Source of the DNA: Callipepla californica brunnescens
Taxonomy: Eukaryota; Chordata; Aves; Galliformes; Odontophoridae
DNA length: 64,000 nucleotides
Direction: 5' to 3'
Assembly (NCBI GenBank): GCA_023055505.1
Contig: JALIRH010000043.1
Coordinates: 4,047,896 to 4,111,895, forward strand
Below the pieces are notes generated by a model. That model saw only the letters and a program-made list of their open reading frames with translations, did not search any database and was not told the DNA's origin. Made by a program: the position numbers and the translations under genes. Of the stretch, positions 1 to 13,100 are shown one piece after another (the stretch's first letter is position 1; the number at the start of each line of letters is the position of its first letter).

Positions 1-1199
1 TATAATTTCAGGAATATAAATTAAGACCACCTGCACCCCAAATGGTTTTTACATTTACAAATTATGTCCTTTGCAATGCCACTTAGCAAGACGGGCAAAA
101 TAGTGAGATCACAGCCTTTTTCCAGAACCTGATAGGCCATGCTTCAGCTACTCCTGGGATGGAGACAATACATTATCTGAGGCAGCTGATTGGTTACCAA
201 GCAGCAAGTAGCTCTAAATCACAGCCTGCTATAGCACCGTGTGTTCCCTTGAGAATGAAAACATCAGATTATTTTCTTCAGAGTTGGTAATCACAACGAT
301 GTTCCTTAAAGTTCTTCAGTTTGGGCTCTTGAGGTTTTACTTATTCTTTTTGCTTTTTACTGTAACAATGAAAATAATTAAGCTTATTTTAATGCTACTA
401 CCTATTTGCCTATTTACCTGACTTGTATTTCATTTCCAAAGCAAACATTCTCAATACCCTTGCTCTACCAGGCAGTGTTCCATGACAAACACTTTCTTTT
501 CAGAGAAAACGCCTGGAGTTCATTGGAGTGCTTAGTGAGCTTCTTGTAGCTCCATTTATCCTACCTTTTAAACTAGACTAGTAGCCAACGCAGGTACCTG
601 GAAGTAAAAACAAAGAAGTTTAAGAGATGCATTTAATGCACCATGGTAGTATAAATCCTTTCAGAGACTGGTAATTCAACCATTCTCTCCATTTCCTGAA
701 TGTCAGCTTATACTAAAGCATTCCCTTGCATCAATGGCTTTGACAAGTAGGAAAAGTGTAAAAGGTGACAATAGGGAAAGTGCTAAAGTCCTATCGAGTT
801 TCTTTCAACTAAGCATTGTAGCAGACTTATTCAATGCTTTTCCTCCATGTTAACCTACACTATGCTAAAGCAGCAAAAATAGCCACAAAGCACAGAGTAC
901 TGTGTAAATAAAGACTCTTAATACTACCCTGGTATAATTAAAATGGATCAAAGGCATTCACTAATAAAATGATAATTGAAATCCATACATCAGAACCCTT
1001 GTAGAGCACCATATTTCAGAAATACGTTCAAAGTGTACAGCTGTACCAAAGCTGGAGGCAGAACATTCTTTGTTGGATTTGATGATCAGATTCCCACCGA
1101 GGTTCCTCAATGAATGTGAATACTACAGAACCAGTCTAAATACATACTGGTTTTACACAAATGTTTGTGAGGGAAAATACAGAGTTCCTATCAAATTGT
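1..1199 (-). other. Probable SPPL2B 3' UTR and downstream sequence
   Basis: AT-rich sequence directly downstream of the SPPL2B stop on the minus strand, with no other gene visible. A minus-strand AATAAA overlaps the stop codon (about 1199-1204), which is too early to be the main polyadenylation signal. An ATTAAA-type hexamer lies near 388-393 on the minus strand. I could not decide which signal is used, and the 3' UTR may run past the window edge. Confidence 0.45.
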
Positions 1200-4100
1200 T
1201 TATTCCAGCTGTTTTTGCTCTAGGTTTAGAGAATTACTTTCAAGGTCATCCTTGCTGTGCCCAGTTGGTTCCTCACTCTGTGTGATAGAAACTTCTGACT
1301 GTTCCGTCTTTGTGTCGTTATCAGCTGGCTCCTCTGCAGCCAAGGTGGGGCTGTGCAGCTCCTTCACATGGAGGGTAGGGTTGGCCATGTCCTCTGCCTC
1401 TTGCTGAGAAGCTGGTACATTGCTATCTTTAGGAAGCTGAGGGCAGTTGACAGAAGCTATCACCAAGGGAGGCTGAGGTAGGTCTTTCTGCAGAAAGAAG
1501 ATGGCAGAGGGATGAAATACAAAAATTATTACTGCTGTGAATAAACATTAGTGTTTACAACAAACATACTCAACTCTAATCAGTTGTCAGGTACGATCAG
1601 AATGGTCATATGATGTGAAGATAAAAGGTGCAACATCCCTTACCACTCTCCAGTGACAGACATGTGCATAGTTATTCTCTCTCTGCCCTTTAGAGTGCAT
1701 AAGATGATTTTTGTTCCAGGGATTTGACCAATTTCTTAAAACCCAGTAAACCTTTGTTATTCACAATAAGTTTAGCAACAAGTTTCATATCAACTTTTCT
1801 TTAAATTCTTAAACAGAAGCTCAGTTTTGAGTTGCTGTTTTAGCTCATGACTTCTAGTCTAAAATTTTAAGATAGAATTTTGGTAAGGCTTTAGGAGGAA
1901 TGTATTACTAGACGTCTTGGTCCTAAAGAAACAAAAAACAACTTGCAGTGAAATACCTACAGGATTTGTAACTAGGAAATACTATTCCTCCAAATAAGAA
2001 CTGTGGGATTTAATAGATTGCGATTTTTTTTTCCCCAAGAGTTTCTTTGTGAGGAAGAACTTAGGTGCTAAGCTCCTCCTGGGACTCCTGCTATTACAAG
2101 TCTATAAAGGATTACCTTTCATTTATTTGACTGCAATGTTTGTGTGCTCTTAATAGCAGTGGTTTTAATGCCTCATTCTTGGTTTATCAGTTGTGACAGA
2201 TTTCTTCAAAGATGACCTGTGCAAGGCATACAAAGCCTGCAAGCCCTGCCCAGCTAACTGCATACAATTTGCTTTCCTGTAATAATAAGAAATGCATTGA
2301 CCTAACCAGTTCCATGACATTCTGTACTCTTACTGGAGGACCCTGAAACAAAAAACATTACTAAATATACAATTTCAGAAACTGTAAACAGTTTATAATA
2401 ACCAAAGATATTTACTAATGATTTTGAAACAGATTGTACCAATTAACAGAAATAAAGAGTTAAGAGACTGGAAAAGAAGAAAAAGAATCTGCAGCCTGAC
2501 AATTCCTCACTGATACCAGGCATGCTCTCTTGATTACTCAGGGACAAGCAGACAGCACTTTGGCACTCCAGCATTCTCTGGTTTTGTTTACCTTTGCTAT
2601 CAGTATATGGTAACTGGCACCTTTTCCAACACATTTTAGATGATGACTAATCGTTTTTCAATAACTAAATCAGTTCTCTTAGAAGGCTGTGCATGTTATA
2701 AAAAAATAATTGAAGAACAAAATAAAACTCGCTGGGAGAGAACCTCCAGCTAGATAGATTCTCCCCTTTTGGGTAATTCATCAAAACCTAAAGTCATGCA
2801 CAATGATAAAAATTATTCCATTCAGAATCAAATGAGCTTCATTTGCAGCACAGAGAAACAAAGTGATAATTCAATATACTTAACCAGACCTTTATAAGCA
2901 GTACACTAGAAGAGAAATATATTTTAAGGTGCTACTTACCAAAATGGCAATGATACTTTCAACAAAGATCAAACCAGTAAAACTGTGGCAGAATGAAGGA
3001 TAGACAGGGTTCTACTTTACTTAACACTAGGTCAGTTTAAGTGGCCATAAACATTAAAGAAAGAAAATGAAAACATTACTTGGGGGAGGGGGGGAGGGGA
3101 AAGTGCATTAAAAAAATTACAAATAAAAAAAACAACAATAAAAGTAAAAATATTTGGCTTTGGTGGATAATACTACAATATTTTACTCAACTTTAATTCT
3201 AGTTAGGTTTTTATAATATTAGTATTTCTTGAAGACACTCATATCAAACTGGTATTCACCGCAAAGCCGCTGCCCGTCCAGAACATTGCAAGTTCCTTTC
3301 TCCAAAGAGCCACAGCAAAGCTGGTGATTAGAGTGCAGGGTACCAAGTAGAGCAGAGCTGGCTGACCCATCTGCATTAATGCCAAGGCGACAAAGGTCAC
3401 AAGAAGGCCTATGCCATATGCTGGAAGGAAACAGAACCACCAACAAAAAAAAGTTAATTGGGTATAGCTTGGTGCAAAAATAACTAAAAAATCTGCTACA
3501 TAAGCATTCTATCAGGATTCTTTTTCCATGTAATATGTAAAGCAACTTTATAAAATGGTACTTGAGATACTGCTTTTTATTGACAGTATGATGTTGTGAG
3601 AGTAGTGATTGGCCTAGAACACACTGTGCAATTAAAAAATTATCTTCAGTAATTTCAGAGAATAAAATACTTTGTTTCTCTGATTGTATTTATGAATACA
3701 GATACAGATGGTTATTTTGACTGTTAAAATAAATGCTTCTTCTTTGAATGGTCTTGGGCTGTTTGTACACTGATGTCACTACACAATGCCAGCTGTATCA
3801 TTTATTATTTTTCCTTTAAGTACTGCAAGTATTCTGCAGAAAATAAGCAGAACAGAAGCATTCATATGGCAATATATGGTAACAATTTCAATTACATTTT
3901 CAGAGGAACGAAACTGAAGCCAACTGACTTTTGTTCAGATGGTTGGAATACTCAGTCAGTTTTATCCAGTTGTTCAAAATCAATTTAGTTTAGAGAGAGT
4001 TCCTTATATTTAATTGAAATATTTCTTTTTGTGACTTACATTCATTGTCTCGTATCTTACCCCTTCCCTACATGTTTACAGAGACTATAATTAGAATTCT

Positions 4101-7100
4101 TTTGCATTTTCACATTAGATAACTGGACAGCAATAGAATCTTCTCCCCTTTGCCTTTTCTCCTTTGAATTCCATGTGCTTCTGCATTCAGTCATCTTGAT
4201 GGCTTCAATTGGATTTACTCTAGCATGACAATGTCATCCTCAAGCTAGACAAAGTGTTCTATAGTTAGTCTTGAGAGCTAAACTGAGAGAAAAAACACTT
4301 CTTTCATCCTGCTGATCCTAATTTTGCTAATACAGTGCAGTATGTGGGTAGTTTCCATTCCATGTCAACTCAATACAGAAACTGATAAGAAAACGTTGCA
4401 AAGATGTTCTGAAAGTACAAGGCAAGATGACAGTTTATTTAATAACTGACGAGAGGAAGTTATCTAAAGCCTGACACAATGAAATAAAAGCATCTTTCTA
4501 TACTTGCTTTAAGCTTTCTAAGAACATGCTATCCTTCACAAGAATTTTGAAAGCAGAATACTTGCAGAAGACTTTGAAGTCTTTGCTGGCATAAATACAG
4601 ATTTCTGGTGTCTTTGTTACAAAGTAAGATAGCGTTTTTAAGTCACTTTGAAGTCCATGACATGCAGCTCTGGATTCTACAAACTAAAGTCAATTTGAAG
4701 GTATTACATCATTATGAAGATACAGAACACACAAAAAGTAAAGAACGAAGTCAAAATAAAATAACCTTGAATCTGAAATTCCATATGCAAGAAATTTAAA
4801 GATTCATTAATCAAAAACCTCAGAATGATCAACTAAGCATGCATATAACATAACAATACATAATATGTGTCAAAATGTCAGTGTTAAGCATACCTATTGT
4901 GCAGGCTACAAAATATACTCTGGATGACTGCACCTGAATATCAAATCTATGGCAATAGGCTACCAGTAAACCTAGGAAAGGAAAGAACAATTACAATGTG
5001 TTTCCAACCAATCTATGTATTAAGATATATGAAAACATCAAGTTATCTTAGAACTTCTAAGATATTTTTAATACTTTTGTACTCCTTTAAGAGCTATGAC
5101 AGAATCATTCAGGAAACTGCACAGCTTACAGGTAGTTACACTGTGCAGTACATTTACAGGTAGTACCTGTACACTAACAGCACAACCAAAGCAATCTAAT
5201 AGTAACATTAAAATCTATACAGAGATTCTGCAGGCCCAGTTTGAATGAATAGCATATTGTGAAGTACCTCTCTCCCAGATAACTGAAGTCCCTTACATGA
5301 AGTTCAATACAAGAAATAACCACCAGAGACCGATATGATGTCATGAGACCATATTCTAAAAGCAACAATTCTAAGTCTCAGACTGGGTTGGGGGAAGAAG
5401 AAAAGCACAAACACCTCAAGCTTACCAAAACAAGAAACTGAACAAATAATTTTTCAAAAGTCTGAAAACCAGAATATACTTTTTTTTCCTAAGCTGCAAT
5501 AGCATTAGGTGTACTTCCAGATACTGTCTGATGTCAAACTTGAGAGGTGTGGCTAGTAATTACTAAGTTTTGAGTGGTCAGGTATGTGTGTCCTCAACAC
5601 ATAGGCAAAAGGACAAGTAGTTTCCTCATCATCATACCATTAAGATGTCTATACTGAAATATCATTCGCTGAATTAACTCCTCAAATTTCTCTACGTTTC
5701 TTTACTTCGCTGAGTGAAAAAGTGAACCATACAATTAAAATGCATTTTCTTTCTGAAAAAGTAAACAGTGCAGGAAAAAAAAACTAGAAAAGGTATACTT
5801 TGAAATATTCCAAGTTTACACGTGACAAAACAAGCTTTCAATCTGAAGTGGAAGAAGAGGAGGAACTCATTTGACAGTGCAATAAGTACAGTTCTTAACA
5901 CACAAAACAAGAAATACCTGGAACTAAAATGTCTCCAAATCCTAGGAGAGAAAAAGGCCTGTCACACAGAGCCAACGGGGAGGAGTTCAGTCGTGGAACC
6001 TTCAGGACCATTGGGAGCTTCGAATGAAAGAGACATAAGCCTTATGAAAAACTTTTTTTTTTTTTTTTTTATATGCTGACACCTGATCTCATTCCTGTTG
6101 TTCTGGAACCAAAGACTACAAACAGAGCAAGTCTGTATACAAGTCATAGAACCCTATATTAGGATTTTTTTGCTAACATTACTGACAACAAACAAACGGT
6201 AGTTGAATTTAGATGTTATACTAAGGGATGTGTTTCAGTGGGAAATATTGGTGGTACGTGGAAGGTTGGACTGGAAGATCATGGAGGGCTTTTCAAACCT
6301 TGGTGACTCTTGATTCCATGACACAAGAGCAATGAAATCTTTAAAATCTGAGTATGAAACACATCTAAAAACATTCTATATTAATTTAAGTCATCAAATG
6401 CAGTAGGGTATGAACTCTATTCTGACTGTAGAAACAAAAAAATGAGGTAAGCTGACACATGCATAAGAAATTGCTTTATATTTGGTTCTACTGGATGCAA
6501 TTAAAGTATCAAAAGAGCAAAGATATTTGAATGGCTATAAAAATCCATTTTTCCAATCACTTTGAAGACTTATTTTTGTCTGTGTTTTTTAAAGTTTCTG
6601 CTTAAAACATAATTTGTAGTGCTGAGGCACAGTATGGCAAGGTTCAGGGCAAACATACATACTCTAATACATTACATTAAAGTCTATTTGTTTATGTTAA
6701 TGTCAAATTGATTGTATCTACTTATACTATAATGGCACAGAAAAACTGATTTTTGACTTCTCTTTTCTGTCTCCAGTTTGAATTTCCCTTCTTTGCCATG
6801 CCTCAGCTTTTCATAAAACAATTATCAAAACAGGGCTGGCTGGAGAGGAGGAAAGAGACAAGCATCGTACAAATTAAAATTCTTCAAGTAAAAAATGGAT
6901 ACACTTCATAAACAACTAGTTCTATTTGTAATTATGGACTTGTGTTTCTATGAAAGCAAGCTAACCCATTTTCTTCCTTTAAAATCAAGATACAAGACCA
7001 AACCTATCATGATGAGTTACTTCAGTCCATTTTGACTCATTTCTGTTGTAGATTTCCAGAGAGCTCTAAAGTACATGGCTTGCATGCAAAATTCTTTTTG

Positions 7101-10100
7101 GAGCGGCATTTCAATTTTCAGATCTGTGGTCTTTGAGTTTTACAGAAGATGAAATCTTAAAAGCTGGTACGTAATGCTTTATTGTCAGACTACATACAAT
7201 ACCTTTTCATGAGTGGCAGAATCAGATGGGCCTGCAGCCACTTCCACCATTATACTTTCCCCAGTCTAGAAAAAATGGCAAAGCTGTAAATGAGCACATC
7301 ACTCTGCAGGACAGGGGTTATTTAGGAACACAGATAAATAGGCCATTGCTTTGCTCTGTGAGCAGCAGGCACAAGAGAAATATTTTACTTACCTTTGTTA
7401 GAAATGGTGTGATAAATACAAAGAATACATCATAGACAAAAAGAACAAGGAGGAGCAAGGTACAACCCTGGAGGAAGAGACAAGATATTTGGTGTATATT
7501 TATATACTATTCATTAGTAGACAGCAGAGAATAGTTAGCAACTCAAGAGCATTCAGAGCAAAAAGTGAACAAGGAATAAACAAATCATCCACACTTTTCT
7601 CAATGCCCAAGTATTTTAAAAATGGAAGAATCTCACCATGCATGCAGCAAATAAAAGAATATAAACCTCAGACACAAAATCACATATTAGTCCTTTGAGT
7701 TCTTTATGCTGTAAAATCTGGAAATACTCTTTCAATACATTAGGAAATAGTGAAAAGTTCTGCATTTTCCCTGAAGTGTGCTAAGTAAAATTTAAAACAG
7801 TATTTAGATTTTCTTGGCCAACATACATGGGAAAAAATTTACAGGTGAAAATAACTTAGAACAGAGTTTGAAAGAGCTGACTGAGAAACAATTAAAGCTA
7901 ATTTTATTTTAGAATGCCAAATAAATTCTGGGAGACTTGAAAGGAGCCAGAACATTGCATCTTTGCATCTATGGTATGTCTAATTTGGGGGTAAAGAAAA
8001 CAAACAAACAAACAAAAAAACAAAACAAAACAACACCAAACCAAACCAGAGAGTGGACGTTACTCCATTTTGATTTGCAGCAAGATAGATATTGAGAAGG
8101 ACTGAAAAATAACAGCTGATAGATCTCCACAAACAAGCAGCAAAACTTTTGAGATAATCACATTTAATGACATCTGCATGACATGGTGCTTCAGCATTAC
8201 TTTATAAATCAAACCTAAAACATGAAATCACCACTGAATGGAAGGTAAGTTCACCAGTACATTGCAGATGATAAGTAAACCAACCACAGGTAAACTGAAA
8301 TATCTTTCATATGGGATGAAAGCAAATATAGCAGATCTATTAAATGTTCTGCCCATGCAGAACAGCTCTAAAGAATAAGATTTACACAAGTATGACCATT
8401 AACATGAGTCTTGAGCCTTCTAGTATCTCTACAGATACTGGGATTGAAATGTTACTGGAAGACTACATTTAGTTCTATTATAAATTATGCTATTTAAAAA
8501 GGATGTTGATGAACTAGGGAATTTAAAAGGGTTGTGACTAAATAACTGGAAAATCCATAAGTGACAAAATTCAAAATTCAGAAGTTACTTGAAATTGAGT
8601 CATTACATATACAAAAGAGATGAGACTGAAGAACGATCCGATATCTAACAGGCAAAATTAGGAGCTTTACATTTAACCAATTTCAACCAGAAATACAGCA
8701 AATGATTTTAAATGTGATGTAAAGACAATTATTGAAACAGTCTGATTAAAGACTGCAGAAACTTTTGGTCAGTCTTATAAGTTTTTAAAAGTTAGGTTTT
8801 GCTCAGAGAAGTGTTTTTCAGGAAACGAATTTTGTCACATTGAACAGAAGCATATACTAGATGTATTATTTTTCTTCATTAAGCTTCACAGAGAAAAGGG
8901 CAGCTCGAATGTAAGCTGCTGGTCATTTTGCCTTCACTTCCCTACTTCCTGACAACCTAAATCTGCTGTATGAAGCCCATGAATGCTCCACTGTAAGCAA
9001 CTCCTCAGTTCAACTCTACAGATGAACCTCCTATTTTAATGTCTGTTTAAGATCCATACCTTAAACGTAGGCAGGCGAATTGTTTTCAGCATGTAAAGAC
9101 AGAAAGCAATTCCTAAAGCATCTTGCAGAACCCAGGCCCACCTAAAGGAAAAGAAAAATGTTACATTTTTGCAGGAAACAGTCTGACACATAGATCAAGT
9201 CTTGTTCTCACGAAGGACCTGCACCGGACAAAACGAACAAAACACCTTATTGAAAGCACTTGTTTCAGATCAACAGTGTAGCTATCACAGATTCATAGAT
9301 GGATAGTTGTGATGACCAATCTGACAACCTTCTATAATGAAATGAGTAGTTGCTTTGATAAGCTGCAGATATTGTTCCACTGGCCTCCAGGTAGGACTTC
9401 AACTCAGTGTCTTTCATAAGATCCACGGAGAAAGATGTTGATACACAGGCTGATTGAGCAGACAGTGAGACAGACTGACGACTGTCTGAAAGGTCAGGCT
9501 CAGAGCATGCTGATTTAGGGACACAGATTAGCTGGGAGTCTGGGATCTAGCAGTGTGCCCCAATGGTCCATTTGGGGTCCAACCCTGTTTAACAACAATG
9601 CTAATACTCTGGATGATGGGCAAAGCATAGTCCCAAGCAAGTTTGTAGATGACACACAACTGGGAAGAGCAGCTGCTATTGCTGGAAGGTTGTACTCTCA
9701 TCCAGAGGGAATTTAACAGGCTGAAAAAAAAGACTGAAAGGAAACTTACAAGTTTAACAAGGCAAAAGTGCAAAGTCCTTCAACTGTGGAAGAACAACAT
9801 TCTGCACCAGCACCTGCTGGGGAACTGACTATTTGGAAGGCAGCTTGGTCTGGTAGTCCTGGTGGAAAGCAGGCTGAATGTGAACCCAATGTGTGACCTT
9901 ATGGCAAAGGTGAATAAAGGTATCCTGGACTGTACTAGGGGGAGTATTACCAGCAAACTGATGGAGGTGATCCTCCTACATTCAGATCTAGTATGGTGCA
10001 GCAGGAGTATGGTGCCCTGTTCTGGGCTCCTCAATACAAGACAGAGCTACTGAAGAGAGAGCAACAAAGGGTCAGAGATGGTGAAGGAACTAGAATACCT

Positions 10101-13100
10101 CTCCTGTGAGGAAAGGTTGAGAGAGACAGGACTGTCCAGCCTAGAGAAAAGTAGGCTTAGAGAAGGGGGAAAACTCTTATCAACGCACATAAACATCTGA
10201 TGGCAGGGTGAAAAGTTGATGGAGCCAGGCTCTTCTCAGTGGTACTCCATGCCAGGACATGAGAGAACAAGCACAAACTGAAACACAGGACGTGCCCTCT
10301 TAAAACTTTGTACTGCACAGGGGACTGAACACTGGCACAAAGTGACCAGAGACTGCAGAATCACTCTCCTTGGAGATTCTCAAATGTCAACTGGACAAAG
10401 TCCTGGGCAACTGGCTCCAGACTGCTCTTCTTGAGCAGCTTGGCTGAACCACACGACCTTCAAAGATGCTCTCCAAATCAAACCATACTGTAATTGTTTT
10501 TTGTCCAAACTACTTATATTTTAATATGTCACCCAGTATGTGGATATGTAATTTACCCTTTAAGCTTCTGGTTGTAATACAAAGATAAGCTGTATCTTGT
10601 ACTCAGTGATTCAGTTTAGAATAAGCTATTTGTTTTTATTCTTTTTATTACAGCAGCTATTACAATATCTGTTACAATACTGCATGCATCAGAACAGGTT
10701 AGGGGATAACCTGCTGGAGAGGAGCTCTGCAGAGAAGGACCTGGGGATCCGGTGGACAACAGGTCAGCCATGAAACAGCAGTATGCTTACAGGCAAAAAG
10801 GCCAAAGGTATCCTGGAGTGCATGAAAAAGAACATAACCAGTAGGGCAAGCAAGGTGATCCTCCCTCTCTGCTCTGCCATGGGGTGGCCACATTTAGAAT
10901 ACTGTGTCCACTTCTGGGCTTCCCAGTGCAAAAGACAGGAATCTCCCAGAAGCAGCCCAGCAAAGGGCTGGACTGAGGAAAGGCTGAGTAACCCAGGTCT
11001 GTTCAGCCTGGGGAAAAGAAGACCGAGAGGGGATCTGATTTGTGTTTATCAGGGAGGTGGGAAGCAAATGGATGAGGCCAGGCTCTTCTTGGTGGTGCGT
11101 AGTGATAGGACAAGGCCTAAACCTTGAACATAGGAAGTTCCAGTTCTATCCTAACATGCAGAATAACTTCTTCATGGTAAAGGTGACAGCGCACTGGAAC
11201 AGGAGGCGCACTGAAGGAGCCTCCACAACCTCTCTGGAGACATTCAAGACCCATCTAGATGCCTGCCTGTGTGACCTATTGTAGGGAACAGCTTCAGCAG
11301 GGGGTTGGACTCCAGGATATCTTAAGGTTCCTTCCAATCCTTGCAATTCTGCAAACTTAAGAGCAATCAAAGGCTGTTTGATTACATACCATCTCAGAGC
11401 GCAATTAAGCTTACACACCAAATTTTCATACATATTTTATGCCAGTAGCTACTTTTCAAATTCTACTTTTTCCATGTCTCTAATCCTTTTCAACACCTGG
11501 ACTTAATTTTCCCACTATAAATGATTACATTTACAATACTTCTAAAGAAGCACCAGAAATTGTACCTATCATAATAAGTTAGCAGCAACACACTATGGTC
11601 ATGACAGTTTTAAGATATGTGAATTGAGAACAAAACTAACTCTACTAAAATGTGGGACAATATTTTTAATTCTACTTCTCTCACATGTAAGATACATTCT
11701 GTTCTTTCATTTTAGCAACCATAAAAATGTAGCTAAGTCTGGTGTTGGTACAGTCACTAACACAGACCAGGACAGAAAAACAGATCCATTCTTGGTTAAT
11801 ACTGATCATGAAGAAAGCCCTCTATTGTGGTTTATGGAACTAATCCTGGTGGAACACATTTTTGTATGCCAGTCTTTCAAGAGACAGGTTCAAACTGACA
11901 GTCACCAAAGGGACACACAAAGTGTGAACCACCTACACAAAAAGGTATAAACCCTTTCAGGAGCTGCTAGGATTTGTTAATTGGGTGGAACACTGCTGAA
12001 AGCCTCCTGTCAAGTAATCCCAGTAAAAGGAAGAATGCCAGGAATAACAGTTTTTAAATCAGTGGCCACCAATACAAACAGGTTGAATTGCAACCTTGCT
12101 GTCAAGGTCTGTGTGAAATGGTAGGTACTAAAAAACAAACAAACAAACAAAACAAACAAAAAAAACCCACAAAACCAAAACCAACATGAATTCTCTCTTT
12201 CAGGCATTGGTATAAACAAGGGAGAAAGTTGCAAGGACATGTTTTTAAAGTCAACAGTAACTCACTTGCAAGAAGTAGAATATACCACTAAAAATGAGGT
12301 GAAAATGTCAGTTTTCTAAATGCCATTCCAGGGAAAAATGAACCAGTGTCTGACCATGCAACGTGAGGAAATCCTCATGGATAGCTGTACTGCAATACTG
12401 AAGTACAGCTGTCCCTTTGTACTCTCAGTGCTGGGTTTTCATTGCTTCATGAAAGTCACAGAGGATCTGACAGATTTTTGGCTCTTGTATGAAAAACAGC
12501 TGGTGCAGTGTTCATTAAAGGCTGCTATATATTGCAGATGGGGCAAGGAGTGTTATCAGTTATCCCCCCTCACTGAATTTTCTGAGAAAGCTCGTATGGA
12601 AGAGGTGAATGTCATAACCATGAGTACCAAAATAGGAAGAGCTCAGGTTCTTTGCCTTGTGTGTACATGTATGGGCCTTGCATATTGAGGGACATCTACA
12701 GCTTCCCTACAATTGCTAGAGTAACCATGGCAATATTGGACACAGTTCCATTCAGCTGTCTGATATGAATAATTCCACAGAGATCTGACAAATATCATAG
12801 CTCTTATTCACTCAATAAATGCTCATGGAGAACATCACCTGAAGAAATAAATTATACAACTTATGTTCAAATTTCTATATCACTTCTGAAAAGCTCTCTG
12901 AAACCACTGAGATCAAAGTATTGACTCAGACTGCAGTTCGCAGTTCGAGTTAAGTGTGAATTTTCTGGGAGAAATTCAGGTTTAACAAGAGAAATTTTTC
13001 TGTAACTTAAACCAACCAGACAGAAGATGAAGCACATCAAGAACAGCTATGAATTTCTGCCCAGGTCTCTTGTTTCCTGACTGCAACACCTACACTTTAA

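Larger units (their letters stand above)
1488..9059 (-). other. SPPL2B introns 9-14
   Basis: Intronic DNA between the 3'-terminal exons (introns 1488-3259, 3421-4893, 4972-5917, 6018-7202, 7266-7392 and 7468-9059). It is AT-rich and mostly unique. Inside it I see only a short CR1 tail near 6225-6315, a T20-type homopolymer at about 6049-6070 beside the exon 12 acceptor, and an AAAC-type simple repeat at 7998-8045. Short ORFs here have no recognisable homology. Confidence 0.7.

Noticed and set aside
12320..12688. 122-codon ORF in SPPL2B intron 8
   Set aside because: No domain or conserved motif; within an intron whose flanking exons already join in phase.
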